Positions 9,181 to 18,965 of a DNA stretch of 64,000 bases are shown in pieces. This DNA comes from Actinomycetes bacterium (GTDB taxonomy: Bacteria; Actinomycetota; Acidimicrobiia; Acidimicrobiales; Bog-793). The notes below the pieces were generated by a model. The model did not search any database and was not told where the DNA came from. It saw nothing but the letters and a program-made list of their open reading frames with translations. A program made the position numbers and the translations under genes. The stretch's first letter is position 1. Every line of letters starts with the position of its first letter. The stretch spans positions 62,001 through 126,000 of the forward strand of contig JAJZBI010000007.1 of the NCBI GenBank assembly GCA_021798985.1, read 5' to 3'.

Positions 9181-9315
9181 CGCCGCCTCCCGCTTCAGGT
9201 GATCAACTCGGCGAGCCGAAAGCGCCAGATGCTAGCCCTCGGGTCTGGCCCGAGCACAACGGCGGGCCCCGGGCCGGACCACATGGCGTGCGCATTGGCG
9301 GTGTAGCGTCACGGC

Positions 9316-12300
9316 GTGGAGGGGTCGGGCCGGACGCTCACGTCCGCCGAGGGGGCTGGCGGCGAGCGCGTCAGCTTGACCGAGGACGTTGCCGCCTACA
9401 TCCCCGGGGACCGGCGCCGCGCTCTCGCTTCCGGCACGGCGATGCCAGAGCAGGTTCACGGGGCGGCGCTCTTCGCCGACATCTCGGGATTCACCCCGCT
9501 CAGCGAGGTGCTCGCCGCCGAGCTCGGCCCGCAGCGTGGCGCCGAGGAGGTCACCGCCACGCTCGAGCTCGTCTTCGATGCGGTGCTCTCTGAGCTGCAC
9601 CGCTTCGGGGGGAGCGTCATCTCTTTCAGCGGTGATGCCGTGACGTGCTGGTTCGAGGGGGACGACGGCGTGCTCGCTGCCGCGTGCGGGCTCGAGATGC
9701 AGCGCGCGATGGCGTCCGTGGCAACCATCACGACCCCGAAAGGTCGCGAGGTGCAGCTCGCCATGAAGGTGGCGGTAGCGGCGGGCACGGCGCGGCGTTT
9801 TGTGGTTGGCGACCCCGACATCCAGCTCATCGACACACTCGCCGGGACCTTGATGGATCGCCTCGCAGGGGCTGAGCATGCGGCATTGCGCGGCGAGGTG
9901 GTCGTCGACGGCGCGTCCCAGCGCGCCGTCGGCGCGCGGCTCGAGCTCGGGGAGCTGCGTGGCTCGCCGGACGAGCCGGTGGGGGTCGTTCGCGCGTTGC
10001 TCGGCCCTGTGGCGCCCGTGGCCGAGCCCACGCCAATCCCCGAGCTGCCCGAGTCGGTGGTCCGCCAGTGGCTGCTTCCGGCGGTCTACGAGCGCATGCA
10101 GGCGGGGCTCGGTGAGTTCCTCTCCGAGCTCCGCCCCGCCGTCCCGATGTTCATCCGCTTCGGCGGCATCGACTACGACAGCGACCCGAGGGCCCGAGAC
10201 CGGCTCGATGACTTCGTCCGCAAGGCGCAGCGCGTAATCGACGACTACGGCGGCAACGTCTTGCAGATGACCATTGGGGACAAGGGCGCCTACCTCTACG
10301 CCGTCTTCGGCTCGCCGCTCGCCCACGAGGACGACGCCGCGCGAGCGTGCCGGGCGGCGCTCGCGGTCCTCGCGCTCGAGGCGCACAGTGCGGTGAGCGG
10401 GCTGCAGGTCGGCATCACGAGCGGGCGACTGAGAAGCGGCACGAATGGCCACCGCCACCGCCGGACCTTCACGTGCCTCGGCGACGTGGTGAACCTCGCT
10501 GCCCGACTGATGTCGGCGGCACCGCCCGGCCAGGTGTACGTCACGGCCGAGCTCGCCGCGGCGGCGGGGCCTTCTTTGGTCTTCGAGGAGCTCCCCTTGC
10601 TCGAGGTCAAGGGGAAGTCGGCGCCGATCGCGGTGCGCCGCCTGGTGGCGGCGAGCGGTGCCGGCGGCCGGCGGCGCTCGGCACACCCGATCGTCGGACG
10701 CGAGTGCGAGCTCGAGATGCTGCTCGAGCGCGCGACGCGCGCTCGAGCCGGCGAAGGGCAGGTCGTCGGCGTCGTTGCCGAGGCGGGGATGGGAAAGTCC
10801 CGCCTCGTGGACGAGCTCGTCCATGCGCTGTCCGCCGACGGGCTGGGGAGCTTTCCTGGCGCGGCGAGCTCGGTGGGTGCCGCCAGCTATCGCGTCTTCG
10901 AGCCGATCTTCACGGCGATGTTCGGATTGACCGGCGACGGCGACGCGCAGGCGGAGCTGACGGGCGCGCTCGAGGCGGTCGATGCCTCCCTTGTCCCTCG
11001 GCTGCCACTGCTCTCCGCCGTGCTTCCCATCGAGATCGAGGACAATGCCTTCACGGCGGGTTTTGACGCCAAGCTGCGCAAGAGCTCGCTCGAGTCCTTG
11101 CTGCTCGGCTACGTCACGGCGCGCGCCGGGCGCGAGCCGCTCGTGATGGTGCTCGAGGACTGCCACTGGATCGACGGGCTCTCGCGCGACCTCCTCGACG
11201 TGCTCGCCCGAGCGATCGCCGCCTTGCCGGTGCTCGTCGTCTTGACGTATCGCCCGGGCTCCTTCGAGGCGCCGGCGCTCGCCCACACCACCCTCGTTGG
11301 GCTCGATCGCCTGGATGCGGCGGCGAGCCGCCAGCTCGTCGGGGCGCGCGTCGCCGACCTGTATGGCGCCGACACCCGGGTGCCGGACTCGCTGATGGCG
11401 ATCGTGACCGAGCGCGCCGAGGGCAATCCCTTCTACTTGGAAGAGCTCGTCAACTACCTGCACGCCGGGGGCGCGGTGCTCGCCGATGGCACGGCGGCCG
11501 CCTCGATGGTGCTGCCCGACAGCCTCGCCTCGCTCGTGCTCTCGCGCATCGACACGCTCGGGGAATCGCCACGTCAGGCCCTCAAGGTGGCGAGCGTGGT
11601 GGGTCGGGAGTTCGCCGGACGGGCGCTTGCGGGCGCCTACCCCGAGCTCGGGAGCGCCCCGCACGTGCGTCGCCAGCTCCGACGATTGTGCTCGGCCGAC
11701 CTCGTCGTCGCCGAGGATCCCGTGCTCGACGCGTACGCCTTCAAGCACGCGGTCATCCGCGAGGTCGCCTACGAGAGCCTGCCCTTCGCGCTGCGCACGC
11801 TCGTGCACGGGCGCATCGGCGCGTGGCTCGAAGACGTCGAGCCACAAAACCTCGAGGCGCTCGCCCACCACTACCTCCACAGCAGCGATGACGAGAAGAA
11901 GCGCCTCTATCTCATCAAGGCGGGAGAGGCGGCACAGGCTCGCTACGCCAACGACGCCGCCGTGGGCCACTACCGCCGCGTCGTGGCGCTACTCGCCGAG
12001 GACGAGCGCGTGCCGGTGCTCATGAAGCTCGGTGCGGTGCTCGAGCTGCGCGGCGAGTGGGCGGAGGCCGCCAGCGTCTTTGGCGAGGTGCTCGCGCTCG
12101 CCGAGCGCCTCGGCGAGGCGAGCGCGGTGGCCGGAGCCCGGGCGGCGCGCGCCGATGTCATGCGAAAGCAGGGACGCTTTGAGGACGCGGTGGCCGAGCT
12201 CGAGCTCGCTGGCGGGGAGTTCGAGGCGGTCGGGGACGCGGCCGGTCTCGGGCGCGTTGCGCACCTGCGGGGCACGATCGCCGCGCAGCGCGGTGAGTAT

Positions 12301-12996
12301 GGCGAGGCGCGCCGGCAGTACGAGGCGAGCCTGCAGATCCGCCGCGACCTTGGCGAGCACGCCGCCGAGGCCTCGCTGCTCAGCAACCTGGCGATTGTCG
12401 CCGAGTACGAGCAGGACTACGACCGAGCCCAGCAGCTCAACGAGCTCGCGCTCGAGCTGCGCACGCGCCTCGCTGATCGCTGGGGAATCGGCGTGTCGGA
12501 GAACAACCTCGGTATGATCGCCCACCTCCAGGGGCGCTACGACGAGGCAAGGCGTCGACTGCAAGAGGCGCTGCGCATCGAGCTCGAGGTCGGCGACCTG
12601 TGGATGGTCGCGATTGTGCACCACAACCTCGCCAACGCCACGCGTGAGCTCGCCGATGCGCCAGCAGCGCGCCGCCACTACGCCGAAGCGCTGCGGATCT
12701 ACGGGATCACCGGCGATCTGTGGGCGCAGTGTTTGGTCTTTGAGGACGTGGCGATGCTCGCCGCGCCGGTTGATGCGAAGGGCGCGCTGGCCCTCGTGGG
12801 CGCGGCCGACGCGATCCGAGAGGTGATCGGCTCGCCGCGGGTGGCGGCACAGCAGACCGATCTCGACGCCCGGCTGCGTCCTGCGCGCAGCCTGCTCGGT
12901 GAGGCGGCTGCAGCGGCCGCCCATGGCGCCGGTCGCGCCCTTGACGCCCGAGCGGCCCAAGAGCTCGCCGGCGGGCTGCTCGGCGCGGTCGGTTAG
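9316..12996 (+). CDS. Adenylate/guanylate cyclase - AAA ATPase - TPR signalling protein
   Basis: A 1226-residue multidomain protein starting at GTG. A class III cyclase domain (about residues 45-225) contains ALFADISGFTPLSE and SVISFSGDAVTCWF, which supply both metal-binding aspartates. A second cyclase-like domain (about 270-440; VLQMTIGDKGAYLYAVFG, RTFTCLGDVVNLAARLM) lacks the first metal motif (FIRFGGIDYDSD instead), so it is probably a degenerate partner. An STAND-type AAA ATPase follows, with Walker A AEAGMGKSRL near 490 and Walker B VMVLEDCHWID near 610. From about residue 860 to the end there are tetratricopeptide repeats of about 40 residues. Family members make cAMP or cGMP in response to protein partners bound by the TPR region. 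No membrane segment, so cytoplasmic. Confidence 0.9.
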   Translation: MEGSGRTLTSAEGAGGERVSLTEDVAAYIPGDRRRALASGTAMPEQVHGAALFADISGFTPLSEVLAAELGPQRGAEEVTATLELVFDAVLSELHRFGGSVISFSGDAVTCWFEGDDGVLAAACGLEMQRAMASVATITTPKGREVQLAMKVAVAAGTARRFVVGDPDIQLIDTLAGTLMDRLAGAEHAALRGEVVVDGASQRAVGARLELGELRGSPDEPVGVVRALLGPVAPVAEPTPIPELPESVVRQWLLPAVYERMQAGLGEFLSELRPAVPMFIRFGGIDYDSDPRARDRLDDFVRKAQRVIDDYGGNVLQMTIGDKGAYLYAVFGSPLAHEDDAARACRAALAVLALEAHSAVSGLQVGITSGRLRSGTNGHRHRRTFTCLGDVVNLAARLMSAAPPGQVYVTAELAAAAGPSLVFEELPLLEVKGKSAPIAVRRLVAASGAGGRRRSAHPIVGRECELEMLLERATRARAGEGQVVGVVAEAGMGKSRLVDELVHALSADGLGSFPGAASSVGAASYRVFEPIFTAMFGLTGDGDAQAELTGALEAVDASLVPRLPLLSAVLPIEIEDNAFTAGFDAKLRKSSLESLLLGYVTARAGREPLVMVLEDCHWIDGLSRDLLDVLARAIAALPVLVVLTYRPGSFEAPALAHTTLVGLDRLDAAASRQLVGARVADLYGADTRVPDSLMAIVTERAEGNPFYLEELVNYLHAGGAVLADGTAAASMVLPDSLASLVLSRIDTLGESPRQALKVASVVGREFAGRALAGAYPELGSAPHVRRQLRRLCSADLVVAEDPVLDAYAFKHAVIREVAYESLPFALRTLVHGRIGAWLEDVEPQNLEALAHHYLHSSDDEKKRLYLIKAGEAAQARYANDAAVGHYRRVVALLAEDERVPVLMKLGAVLELRGEWAEAASVFGEVLALAERLGEASAVAGARAARADVMRKQGRFEDAVAELELAGGEFEAVGDAAGLGRVAHLRGTIAAQRGEYGEARRQYEASLQIRRDLGEHAAEASLLSNLAIVAEYEQDYDRAQQLNELALELRTRLADRWGIGVSENNLGMIAHLQGRYDEARRRLQEALRIELEVGDLWMVAIVHHNLANATRELADAPAARRHYAEALRIYGITGDLWAQCLVFEDVAMLAAPVDAKGALALVGAADAIREVIGSPRVAAQQTDLDARLRPARSLLGEAAAAAAHGAGRALDARAAQELAGGLLGAVG

Positions 12997-13002
12997 CGCT
13001 CC

Positions 13003-13029
13003 GTGCCCCGGGGCCGACTTCCCGGGCAC
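13003..13029. terminator. Hairpin downstream of the cyclase gene
   Basis: GTGCCC (13003-13008) pairs with GGGCAC (13024-13029), and GGG/CCC extends the stem after a single bulged C. It begins just after the cyclase stop at 12996 and before the promoter region of the large exported protein. Confidence 0.45.
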
Positions 13030-13281
13030 AAGGGCCCGGACCACCCCGCGCGAGCATGCGATGGCGCAGCCGAGCAGCACTCGATGTGGGGAGAAGCCCG
13101 GCATTTAGCCACGATCAGTGAGAATTGGGCCTCTTTCCTCACCGCGCGTGCTGCGGTACGGTGGTCCTGTCGCGTCTGGGGGCACTCGCGCCGCTCGCTG
13201 GTGAGCGCGTCGCTTCGTCTCCTCGCGCACGGTCACGATCAGGGGACAGCGGGCGGCCGCAGTTCCGAGCGGGAGGTTGCC

Positions 13282-16200
13282 ATGTTCCACCGATCGCTGC
13301 GACGCCTCGCGGTGAACGCGGTTGCGATCCTCGCGGGGACCGCCAGCGTCTTGGTCGCGCCGGCTGCGACGAGCGTCGCGCGTGCGGCGAGCGCCGATGT
13401 GTGGACGGTTACGGGACCGAGCGGCACGATCACGTCCCAGAGCGACGGTTCGACGAGCCCGCCGAGCTTTAGCTACTACTACTGCGCCGGTTACGTTACG
13501 AACGCCGACAACCAGAAGGTCTGCGAGTCCAGCGGCGTGAGTCAGCAGACCTGGACGTTCGAAGCGACGGCGAGCCAGTCCGGCTCCATCACCGTCAGCT
13601 ACGACTGGACGGGTAATCACGCGTGGTGCATGGCTGAGGCGGGCCTTTCCGCGTTTGTGGCCAGCAGCTCGACCATTCTTGTTCCCTTCAACACTCCGAC
13701 GGCCTGTGATCAGCAAGGGACGGCCTCGGGAAATGTGTTCGGGGATTTCCGATTCAGCGGCACCTATACCTTCGAGAATCTGACCGAGGGGGAAAGCTAC
13801 GGCTTCACCCTGAGCGGAGAGAACGCTGACGCCAGCTCGTTCTTGTCCGGCACCTTTGCGATCACCACCGGCCTGCCGACCAATCTCACCGCCATTGCTG
13901 GCCCCTCTCAGGTCCAGCTGAGCTGGAGCGAGCCGAACACGCTGTATGCGCCGACGAGCTACGAGATCTTCGAGGGCGGCGCGCCTGGACAGGAGGCCTT
14001 GACGCCGACGGCGACGGTGAGCGCGCCGGCAACCAGCGCGACGATCAGCGGCCTTGCGTACAACAAGGCCTACTACTTCACCGTCGAGGCGAATGGGCCG
14101 GGTGGCCCGAGCGCGTCCTCCAACGAGGTCAGCGCCACGACGACTGGCCAGCAAGCCGCGCTCGTTCTCACCTCGACGACCGGCACCTTCGGCACGCCGC
14201 TCGTGCTCAGCACGAGCGGCGGCTCAGGGACCGGCGGCGTCACCTATGCCGTGCAAGACGGCACGGCGGCGGGCTGTGCCGTCACCGACGGCGCGCTGAG
14301 CGCCAACACCCCGGGGACCTGCATCGTGACGGCGACCAACCCGGGTGACGCGAGCTACGCGCCGATCTCCTCCGCACCGACGACCGTGACGCTCACGGCA
14401 GTCGTCCCGAGCAACGTGGACTGGACGAGCGCGAAGCCACTCACCGCACCGGGCTCGACGACCCAGGCGATCGACTACCCGGGCGAGGACCTGTGGTACG
14501 ACTTCCCCGTCGTGCCAGGTGAGCAGGTGACGGTCTCGCTCACCAACGTGCCAGCAGACGACAACGTCGCCCTGTTCTCAGACATTGCCCAGACCTATCA
14601 GTCCGAGACGTCCTCGACGCCGAACCTCGCCGCCCTCGGTGCCGAGGCGCCGGGGAACGCGGCGAGCCCCTCCGCCTTCAGCCCCTCGGCCTTCAGCCCC
14701 TCCGCGTTCAGCCCCTCGGCCTTCAGCCCCTCCGCCTTCAGCCCCTCGGCCTTCAGCCCCTCGGCCTTCAGCCCCTCCGCGTTCAGCCCCTCCGCGTTTA
14801 GCCCCTCGGCGTTCAGCGGCTATTTGACCGGCACGGCGACCACCAGTCCCTCGGCCTTCAGTGGCGCGCTCTCCAGCCCCTCCGCGTTCTCCTCGATCTA
14901 CTCCGCCGCCCAGATCGACAGCCTGCTGGCGGTCTCGACGGCACCGGGGGCGGTCGACAAGTCCGTCACCGCCGACACCTGGAACGACACGGGCACCTTC
15001 TACGTCAGGGTCTCGGGGGAGAACGGCGCCAACTCGGCGCTGCCCTACACCTTGAGCGTCACCACGTCCGGCGGCCCGTGTGCCGGTGTGACGCTCAATA
15101 CCTACGCCGGCACCCCGACGCTCAGCGCGCCGGCGGGAAGCAGCTACCAGACGGTGATCGTCGACAACTCGGCGCTGATGCCAGCTGCTGGCGCCAGCTA
15201 CAGCGGGAGCGATGCGCTCGCCCCCGCGCTCGGCCAGCTCGTCTCGGCCACCGGCGGCACCGTGGTCGACGTCGCGAAGAGCCAGCAGGTCGAGGCCCTG
15301 GTCAAGCAGGCACAGACCGATCCCGGGTGCCCGTACGCCGAGAACCTCGTGGCCGGAGCGATCCAGCACATCATCAACAGCTACCGGACCGCGGCCAGCA
15401 ACGTGAAGTACGTCGTCATCGTTGGCGACGACAACGTCATTCCGTTCTTCCGCTATCCCGACAACGCCGGGCTGGCGCCCGAGTCCGACTACGAGCCGCC
15501 GCTGCTCAGCACGTCGGCCGCAGACGCTGCGCTGGCGAACAACTACTACCTCTCTGATGACCAGTACGGAGCAGCCAGCGTGCTGTCGATCCACGGCGCC
15601 ACGGTGCCGCTCGAGACCGCGGCGGTCGGGCGCCTCGTCGAGACGCCGAGCGACATCTTGGGCGCGATCCACCAGTACCTGAGCGACAAGGGCGTCCTGC
15701 CGACGCCGACGTCCTCGCTCGCGACCGGCTACAGCTTCATGCAGCCGCCGGCGACCGAGGTCGCCAAGGCGTTCGCTGCGGGCATCCCGAATGGGACCAA
15801 CGACACGCTGATCACCAACGACGGCATCCCCGCGTCCACCACGGGCGCCCCGCCGAACGCGTCCTGGACCGCGACGGCGCTCGCCAACGCCCTCTTTGGC
15901 TCCCACCACAGCCTGGTCTTCTTGGGCGCGCATTTCAGTGCCAACAACCTGCTGGCCGCCGACGACACGACGACCATGACGACGAACCAGTTCCAAAGCG
16001 GCATCGGGAGCTCGCTCGACAACTCGCTCGTGCTGAGCGCGGGGTGCCATGCCGGCTACAACATCGATGGCCAAGACGCGGTCCCGGGCGTCACCGACCC
16101 GCTCGCCTGGCCGCAGGCCGTCACCGAGGCCGGGGCCACCTTGATCGCCGGCACCGGGTACCAATACGGTGACACCAACTACGTCGCCTACAGCGACCAG

Positions 16201-18942
16201 GTCTACGTCGACCTCGCGAAGCAGCTCGACGTCCAGCCTGGGGCCTCACCGGGCCCGGTGGCCATTGGTGCCGCGCTGCTCGCGGCCAAGCAGCAGTACC
16301 TGGCGGGCGTCGACCAGTTGAACGGCATCGAGGAGAAGGCGCTCTCGCAGATCACGCTCTACGGCTTGCCGATGCTTGGCTTGCAGGAGCCGAGCCAGAC
16401 CGTGGCGCCCGGCCAGTCACAGAGCGCGGTGAGCGCGTCGCCGGTGACGAGCCAGCCAGGAAAGTTCTTCGGCCTGCAGGAGGCGAACTTCGCCGTCTCG
16501 CCGAGCCTCACGCCGAAGTCGCTCAGCGAGAACAACGAGACCTACACCTACGACTCGGGGCCCCAAGGGGTCACCGCGGACCCGGGCGCCCCCGTGCTCC
16601 CACTGCAGACCGACAACGTCGCGGTGACCGGTGAGACGCTGCGCGGGGTCGGCCTGTGGAGCGGCACGTACGCCGACACCTCGGGCACCAACCCGCTGAC
16701 GGGTGATCCCGTGACCGACACGTCCAACTCGACGTCACCCTCCCCGTTCGCCTCCGCGGTGTTCTTTCCTCAGACCATGTGGAACCCGAACTACTTCCGG
16801 ACCCTCGTGAGCGGCGGGGCCACCGACCTCGCCGTCACTCCGGTGCAGTACCGGTCGGATCCAAACGGGGCGACCACGGCCACGATGCGGGTCTACTCCA
16901 GCCTCGACCTGCATCTGTTCTACGACGACAACACGACCAACTACGGCGCCGACACGCCAGCGCTCGCCGCCCCGCCCTCGATCAGCCAGGTGTCGAGCAC
17001 GACGAGCGGCGATGAGGTCACCGTCACTGCGAGCGTCACCGGCGACCCTGGTGCGGGGATGCAACAGGTCTGGGTCACCTACACCGGCGCGGCCCCCGGC
17101 GACCCGCTCGCGGGCAGCTGGCAGTCCGTCGACCTCACCCAGAGCGCTACCAACTCGACCCGCTGGAGTGGCACGTTCACCGATCCGGGATCCACGGATC
17201 CGGCGCACGACGCGCGCTTTGTCGTCCAGGCGGTGAACGGCGTCGGCGAGGTGGCCATGGACAACAACGACGGCTACCTGTTCACCCCAACCCTCACGCC
17301 GGGCGCGCCGCTCAACACCCGGCTCGCGAGCACCAAGCTGCGCCTGTCCGGCGCGACGAGCGGCACCTTCGGCGCCAGCGCCACGGTGTCGGCGACACTG
17401 ACCTCGACGAGCACGACCGCCGAGGTGTCGGGCAAGCCGGTCGTGTTCACGCTGGCGGGGAGCAGTGTCAGCGCCACGACCGACTCGACCGGCACCGCGA
17501 CGGCGAGCTTGCCGATCATCGAGGCGCCGGGCAGCTACACCCTGACGGCCTCCTACGTGGGCGATGCGCAGCAGCTCCCCGCTGCGGCAAGCACCGGCTT
17601 CGTGGTGACGCGGGCGAAGACGCTGCTCGTGCTCTCGGCTCCGACGCAGGTGACCGACGGCGCGCAAAGCGGGATCACCGCCACGCTCACCACCTCGAGC
17701 GGCACCCCGCTGTCTCAAAAGACGGTGTACTTCGACCTCGCCGATCCGGCGGGACGCGTCGTGGCCTCGGTGGCGCAGGCCACCAACCGGGCCGGGGTCG
17801 CCGAGGCCGGGGCGCTGAACATCCCTCCGGGCGACGTCGGGCCGGGCTACGTCATCACGGCGTCGTTCGGATCGAGTGCCGTGCCGCTCGTCGGCGGGGA
17901 GACCTATGACGCTTCGGATCCCGACTACGCCGCGGGCACGTCGACTCCCGCGAGCGTGCGCGTGATCGATCCGACCACCACCATGCTCAGCGTCTCGCCC
18001 GAGCCGCTGGTCTTTGGCCACACGGCGAACCTCGTGGCCACGGTCAGCCCGTCGAGCTCGACGACGAAGTGGGGCACCAGCGCGCCGAGCGGGAGCGTCA
18101 CCTTCAGCGATGGCGGTCAGATCATCGGAACGGCGCCGCTCGTGCTCGCTGCCGACGGGCGCGACCGCGCGAGCCTCGCGGTCGACGGCTTGCAGCCGGG
18201 CTCCCAGAGCTTCCTCGCCAGCTATCGCGGCACCACGAGCTACCTGGCGAGCAGCGCGCCGGCCAGCGCAACGGTCACGGTGACCGAGACGCTGAGCGGG
18301 ACCCACCTAGGCCGTGTCGTGGTCGGCGCGGGCGACGCGGTGATGCTCACCGGGCATGTCTTCGGCGGCGTCACCGTGCGCCCCGGCGGGGCGCTGGCGG
18401 TGGAGGGTGGCTCGATCACCGGCCGGCTCGCCTCCATGGGCGCGACGGCGATCTCCCTGTGCGGAGCCCAGATCCGAGGCGGCGTGGCCATCTTCGGGAG
18501 CACAGGCTACGTGCTCATCGGGGGCGGTCCTGGGGTGAGCTGCCAGCCCACGACGATCATGGGCGCGGTGTTGATCAACAACAACACGGGCGGTCTGGGC
18601 ATCGCCGGCAACACCAGCCACGGCGCGATGTTCGTCGGCAATAACTCCGGTGATGCCCCCTTCGAGCTGAATGGGGTGGCCGTCGGTCCGGAGATCTCCG
18701 ACAACGCGATCGCCGGGGTGCTCGCCTGCAGCGCCAACACCCCGGCGCCGGTCGACGCCGGGGTGCAGAACAAGGTGACGATGGGCCTCGGTCAGTGCGC
18801 GCTCGGTTCGGGGCTCGTGATCGTGAAGGCGCCCGCGGAGGTGCACGGCCCGCAACACGACGAGGCGCGCCCGCGGCCCCACCCCGCGCCGCGCCCGCGT
18901 CCTCGACCCGAGCACCGCCCCGTGGTGCACGGGCGCCACTGA
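13282..18942 (+). CDS. Giant exported protein with C25-like (gingipain-type) peptidase domain and SPSAF repeats
   Basis: 1886 residues. An N-terminal signal peptide (MFHRSLRRLAVNAVAILAG, then alanine-rich to ARAAS) follows the GGGAGG ribosome site. Then come a beta-rich region, a fibronectin-III-like domain (about 195-290; VQLSWSEPN, YYFTVEANGPGG), and ten tandem SPSAF pentads (residues 462-511) plus two more at 522 and 532. A caspase-fold domain (about 625-1035) contains VIVGDDNVIPFFRYP, FLGAH with His at about 884, and LSAGCHAG with Cys at about 922, matching the His/Cys dyad of peptidase family C25. Three Ig-like beta domains lie at about 1350-1670, then a glycine/valine-rich beta-helix-like segment with NNNTGG turns (about 1680-1850), and a Pro/Arg/His-rich tail. 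No LPXTG motif was seen, so anchoring is unclear. Secreted or cell-surface protease is likely; substrate unknown. Confidence 0.87.
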   Translation: MFHRSLRRLAVNAVAILAGTASVLVAPAATSVARAASADVWTVTGPSGTITSQSDGSTSPPSFSYYYCAGYVTNADNQKVCESSGVSQQTWTFEATASQSGSITVSYDWTGNHAWCMAEAGLSAFVASSSTILVPFNTPTACDQQGTASGNVFGDFRFSGTYTFENLTEGESYGFTLSGENADASSFLSGTFAITTGLPTNLTAIAGPSQVQLSWSEPNTLYAPTSYEIFEGGAPGQEALTPTATVSAPATSATISGLAYNKAYYFTVEANGPGGPSASSNEVSATTTGQQAALVLTSTTGTFGTPLVLSTSGGSGTGGVTYAVQDGTAAGCAVTDGALSANTPGTCIVTATNPGDASYAPISSAPTTVTLTAVVPSNVDWTSAKPLTAPGSTTQAIDYPGEDLWYDFPVVPGEQVTVSLTNVPADDNVALFSDIAQTYQSETSSTPNLAALGAEAPGNAASPSAFSPSAFSPSAFSPSAFSPSAFSPSAFSPSAFSPSAFSPSAFSPSAFSGYLTGTATTSPSAFSGALSSPSAFSSIYSAAQIDSLLAVSTAPGAVDKSVTADTWNDTGTFYVRVSGENGANSALPYTLSVTTSGGPCAGVTLNTYAGTPTLSAPAGSSYQTVIVDNSALMPAAGASYSGSDALAPALGQLVSATGGTVVDVAKSQQVEALVKQAQTDPGCPYAENLVAGAIQHIINSYRTAASNVKYVVIVGDDNVIPFFRYPDNAGLAPESDYEPPLLSTSAADAALANNYYLSDDQYGAASVLSIHGATVPLETAAVGRLVETPSDILGAIHQYLSDKGVLPTPTSSLATGYSFMQPPATEVAKAFAAGIPNGTNDTLITNDGIPASTTGAPPNASWTATALANALFGSHHSLVFLGAHFSANNLLAADDTTTMTTNQFQSGIGSSLDNSLVLSAGCHAGYNIDGQDAVPGVTDPLAWPQAVTEAGATLIAGTGYQYGDTNYVAYSDQVYVDLAKQLDVQPGASPGPVAIGAALLAAKQQYLAGVDQLNGIEEKALSQITLYGLPMLGLQEPSQTVAPGQSQSAVSASPVTSQPGKFFGLQEANFAVSPSLTPKSLSENNETYTYDSGPQGVTADPGAPVLPLQTDNVAVTGETLRGVGLWSGTYADTSGTNPLTGDPVTDTSNSTSPSPFASAVFFPQTMWNPNYFRTLVSGGATDLAVTPVQYRSDPNGATTATMRVYSSLDLHLFYDDNTTNYGADTPALAAPPSISQVSSTTSGDEVTVTASVTGDPGAGMQQVWVTYTGAAPGDPLAGSWQSVDLTQSATNSTRWSGTFTDPGSTDPAHDARFVVQAVNGVGEVAMDNNDGYLFTPTLTPGAPLNTRLASTKLRLSGATSGTFGASATVSATLTSTSTTAEVSGKPVVFTLAGSSVSATTDSTGTATASLPIIEAPGSYTLTASYVGDAQQLPAAASTGFVVTRAKTLLVLSAPTQVTDGAQSGITATLTTSSGTPLSQKTVYFDLADPAGRVVASVAQATNRAGVAEAGALNIPPGDVGPGYVITASFGSSAVPLVGGETYDASDPDYAAGTSTPASVRVIDPTTTMLSVSPEPLVFGHTANLVATVSPSSSTTKWGTSAPSGSVTFSDGGQIIGTAPLVLAADGRDRASLAVDGLQPGSQSFLASYRGTTSYLASSAPASATVTVTETLSGTHLGRVVVGAGDAVMLTGHVFGGVTVRPGGALAVEGGSITGRLASMGATAISLCGAQIRGGVAIFGSTGYVLIGGGPGVSCQPTTIMGAVLINNNTGGLGIAGNTSHGAMFVGNNSGDAPFELNGVAVGPEISDNAIAGVLACSANTPAPVDAGVQNKVTMGLGQCALGSGLVIVKAPAEVHGPQHDEARPRPHPAPRPRPRPEHRPVVHGRH
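14665..14814 (+). repeat. Ten tandem 15-bp repeats encoding SPSAF
   Basis: Ten perfect in-frame units at the protein level, with silent changes between copies (ccctccgccttc, ccctcggccttc, ccctccgcgttc). Two isolated copies follow at 14845-14859 and 14875-14889. The repeat probably forms a rigid or flexible spacer between the N-terminal beta region and the peptidase domain. Confidence 0.95.
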
Positions 18943-18965
18943 TCCCCGAGGCCCAAAGGCGCCCG
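18930..18965. terminator. Hairpin at the end of the C25-like protein gene
   Basis: CGGGCGCC (18930-18937) and GGCGCCCG (18958-18965) form a perfect 8-bp stem around a 20-base loop that contains the stop codon. A terminator role is plausible from position. Confidence 0.45.

Noticed and set aside
9232-11970. Long leftward frame opposite the cyclase gene
   Set aside because: Translation is rich in Arg, Glu and His with no family pattern; the rightward frame has clear cyclase and AAA motifs.
14665-14814. CRISPR-like array
   Set aside because: Units are 15 bp, directly tandem, in frame and without spacers; they encode protein.
14578-16164. Leftward frame with GGAEGRGAE repeats opposite SPSAF
   Set aside because: The repeat is only the complement of the SPSAF array; no start, ribosome site or family support.
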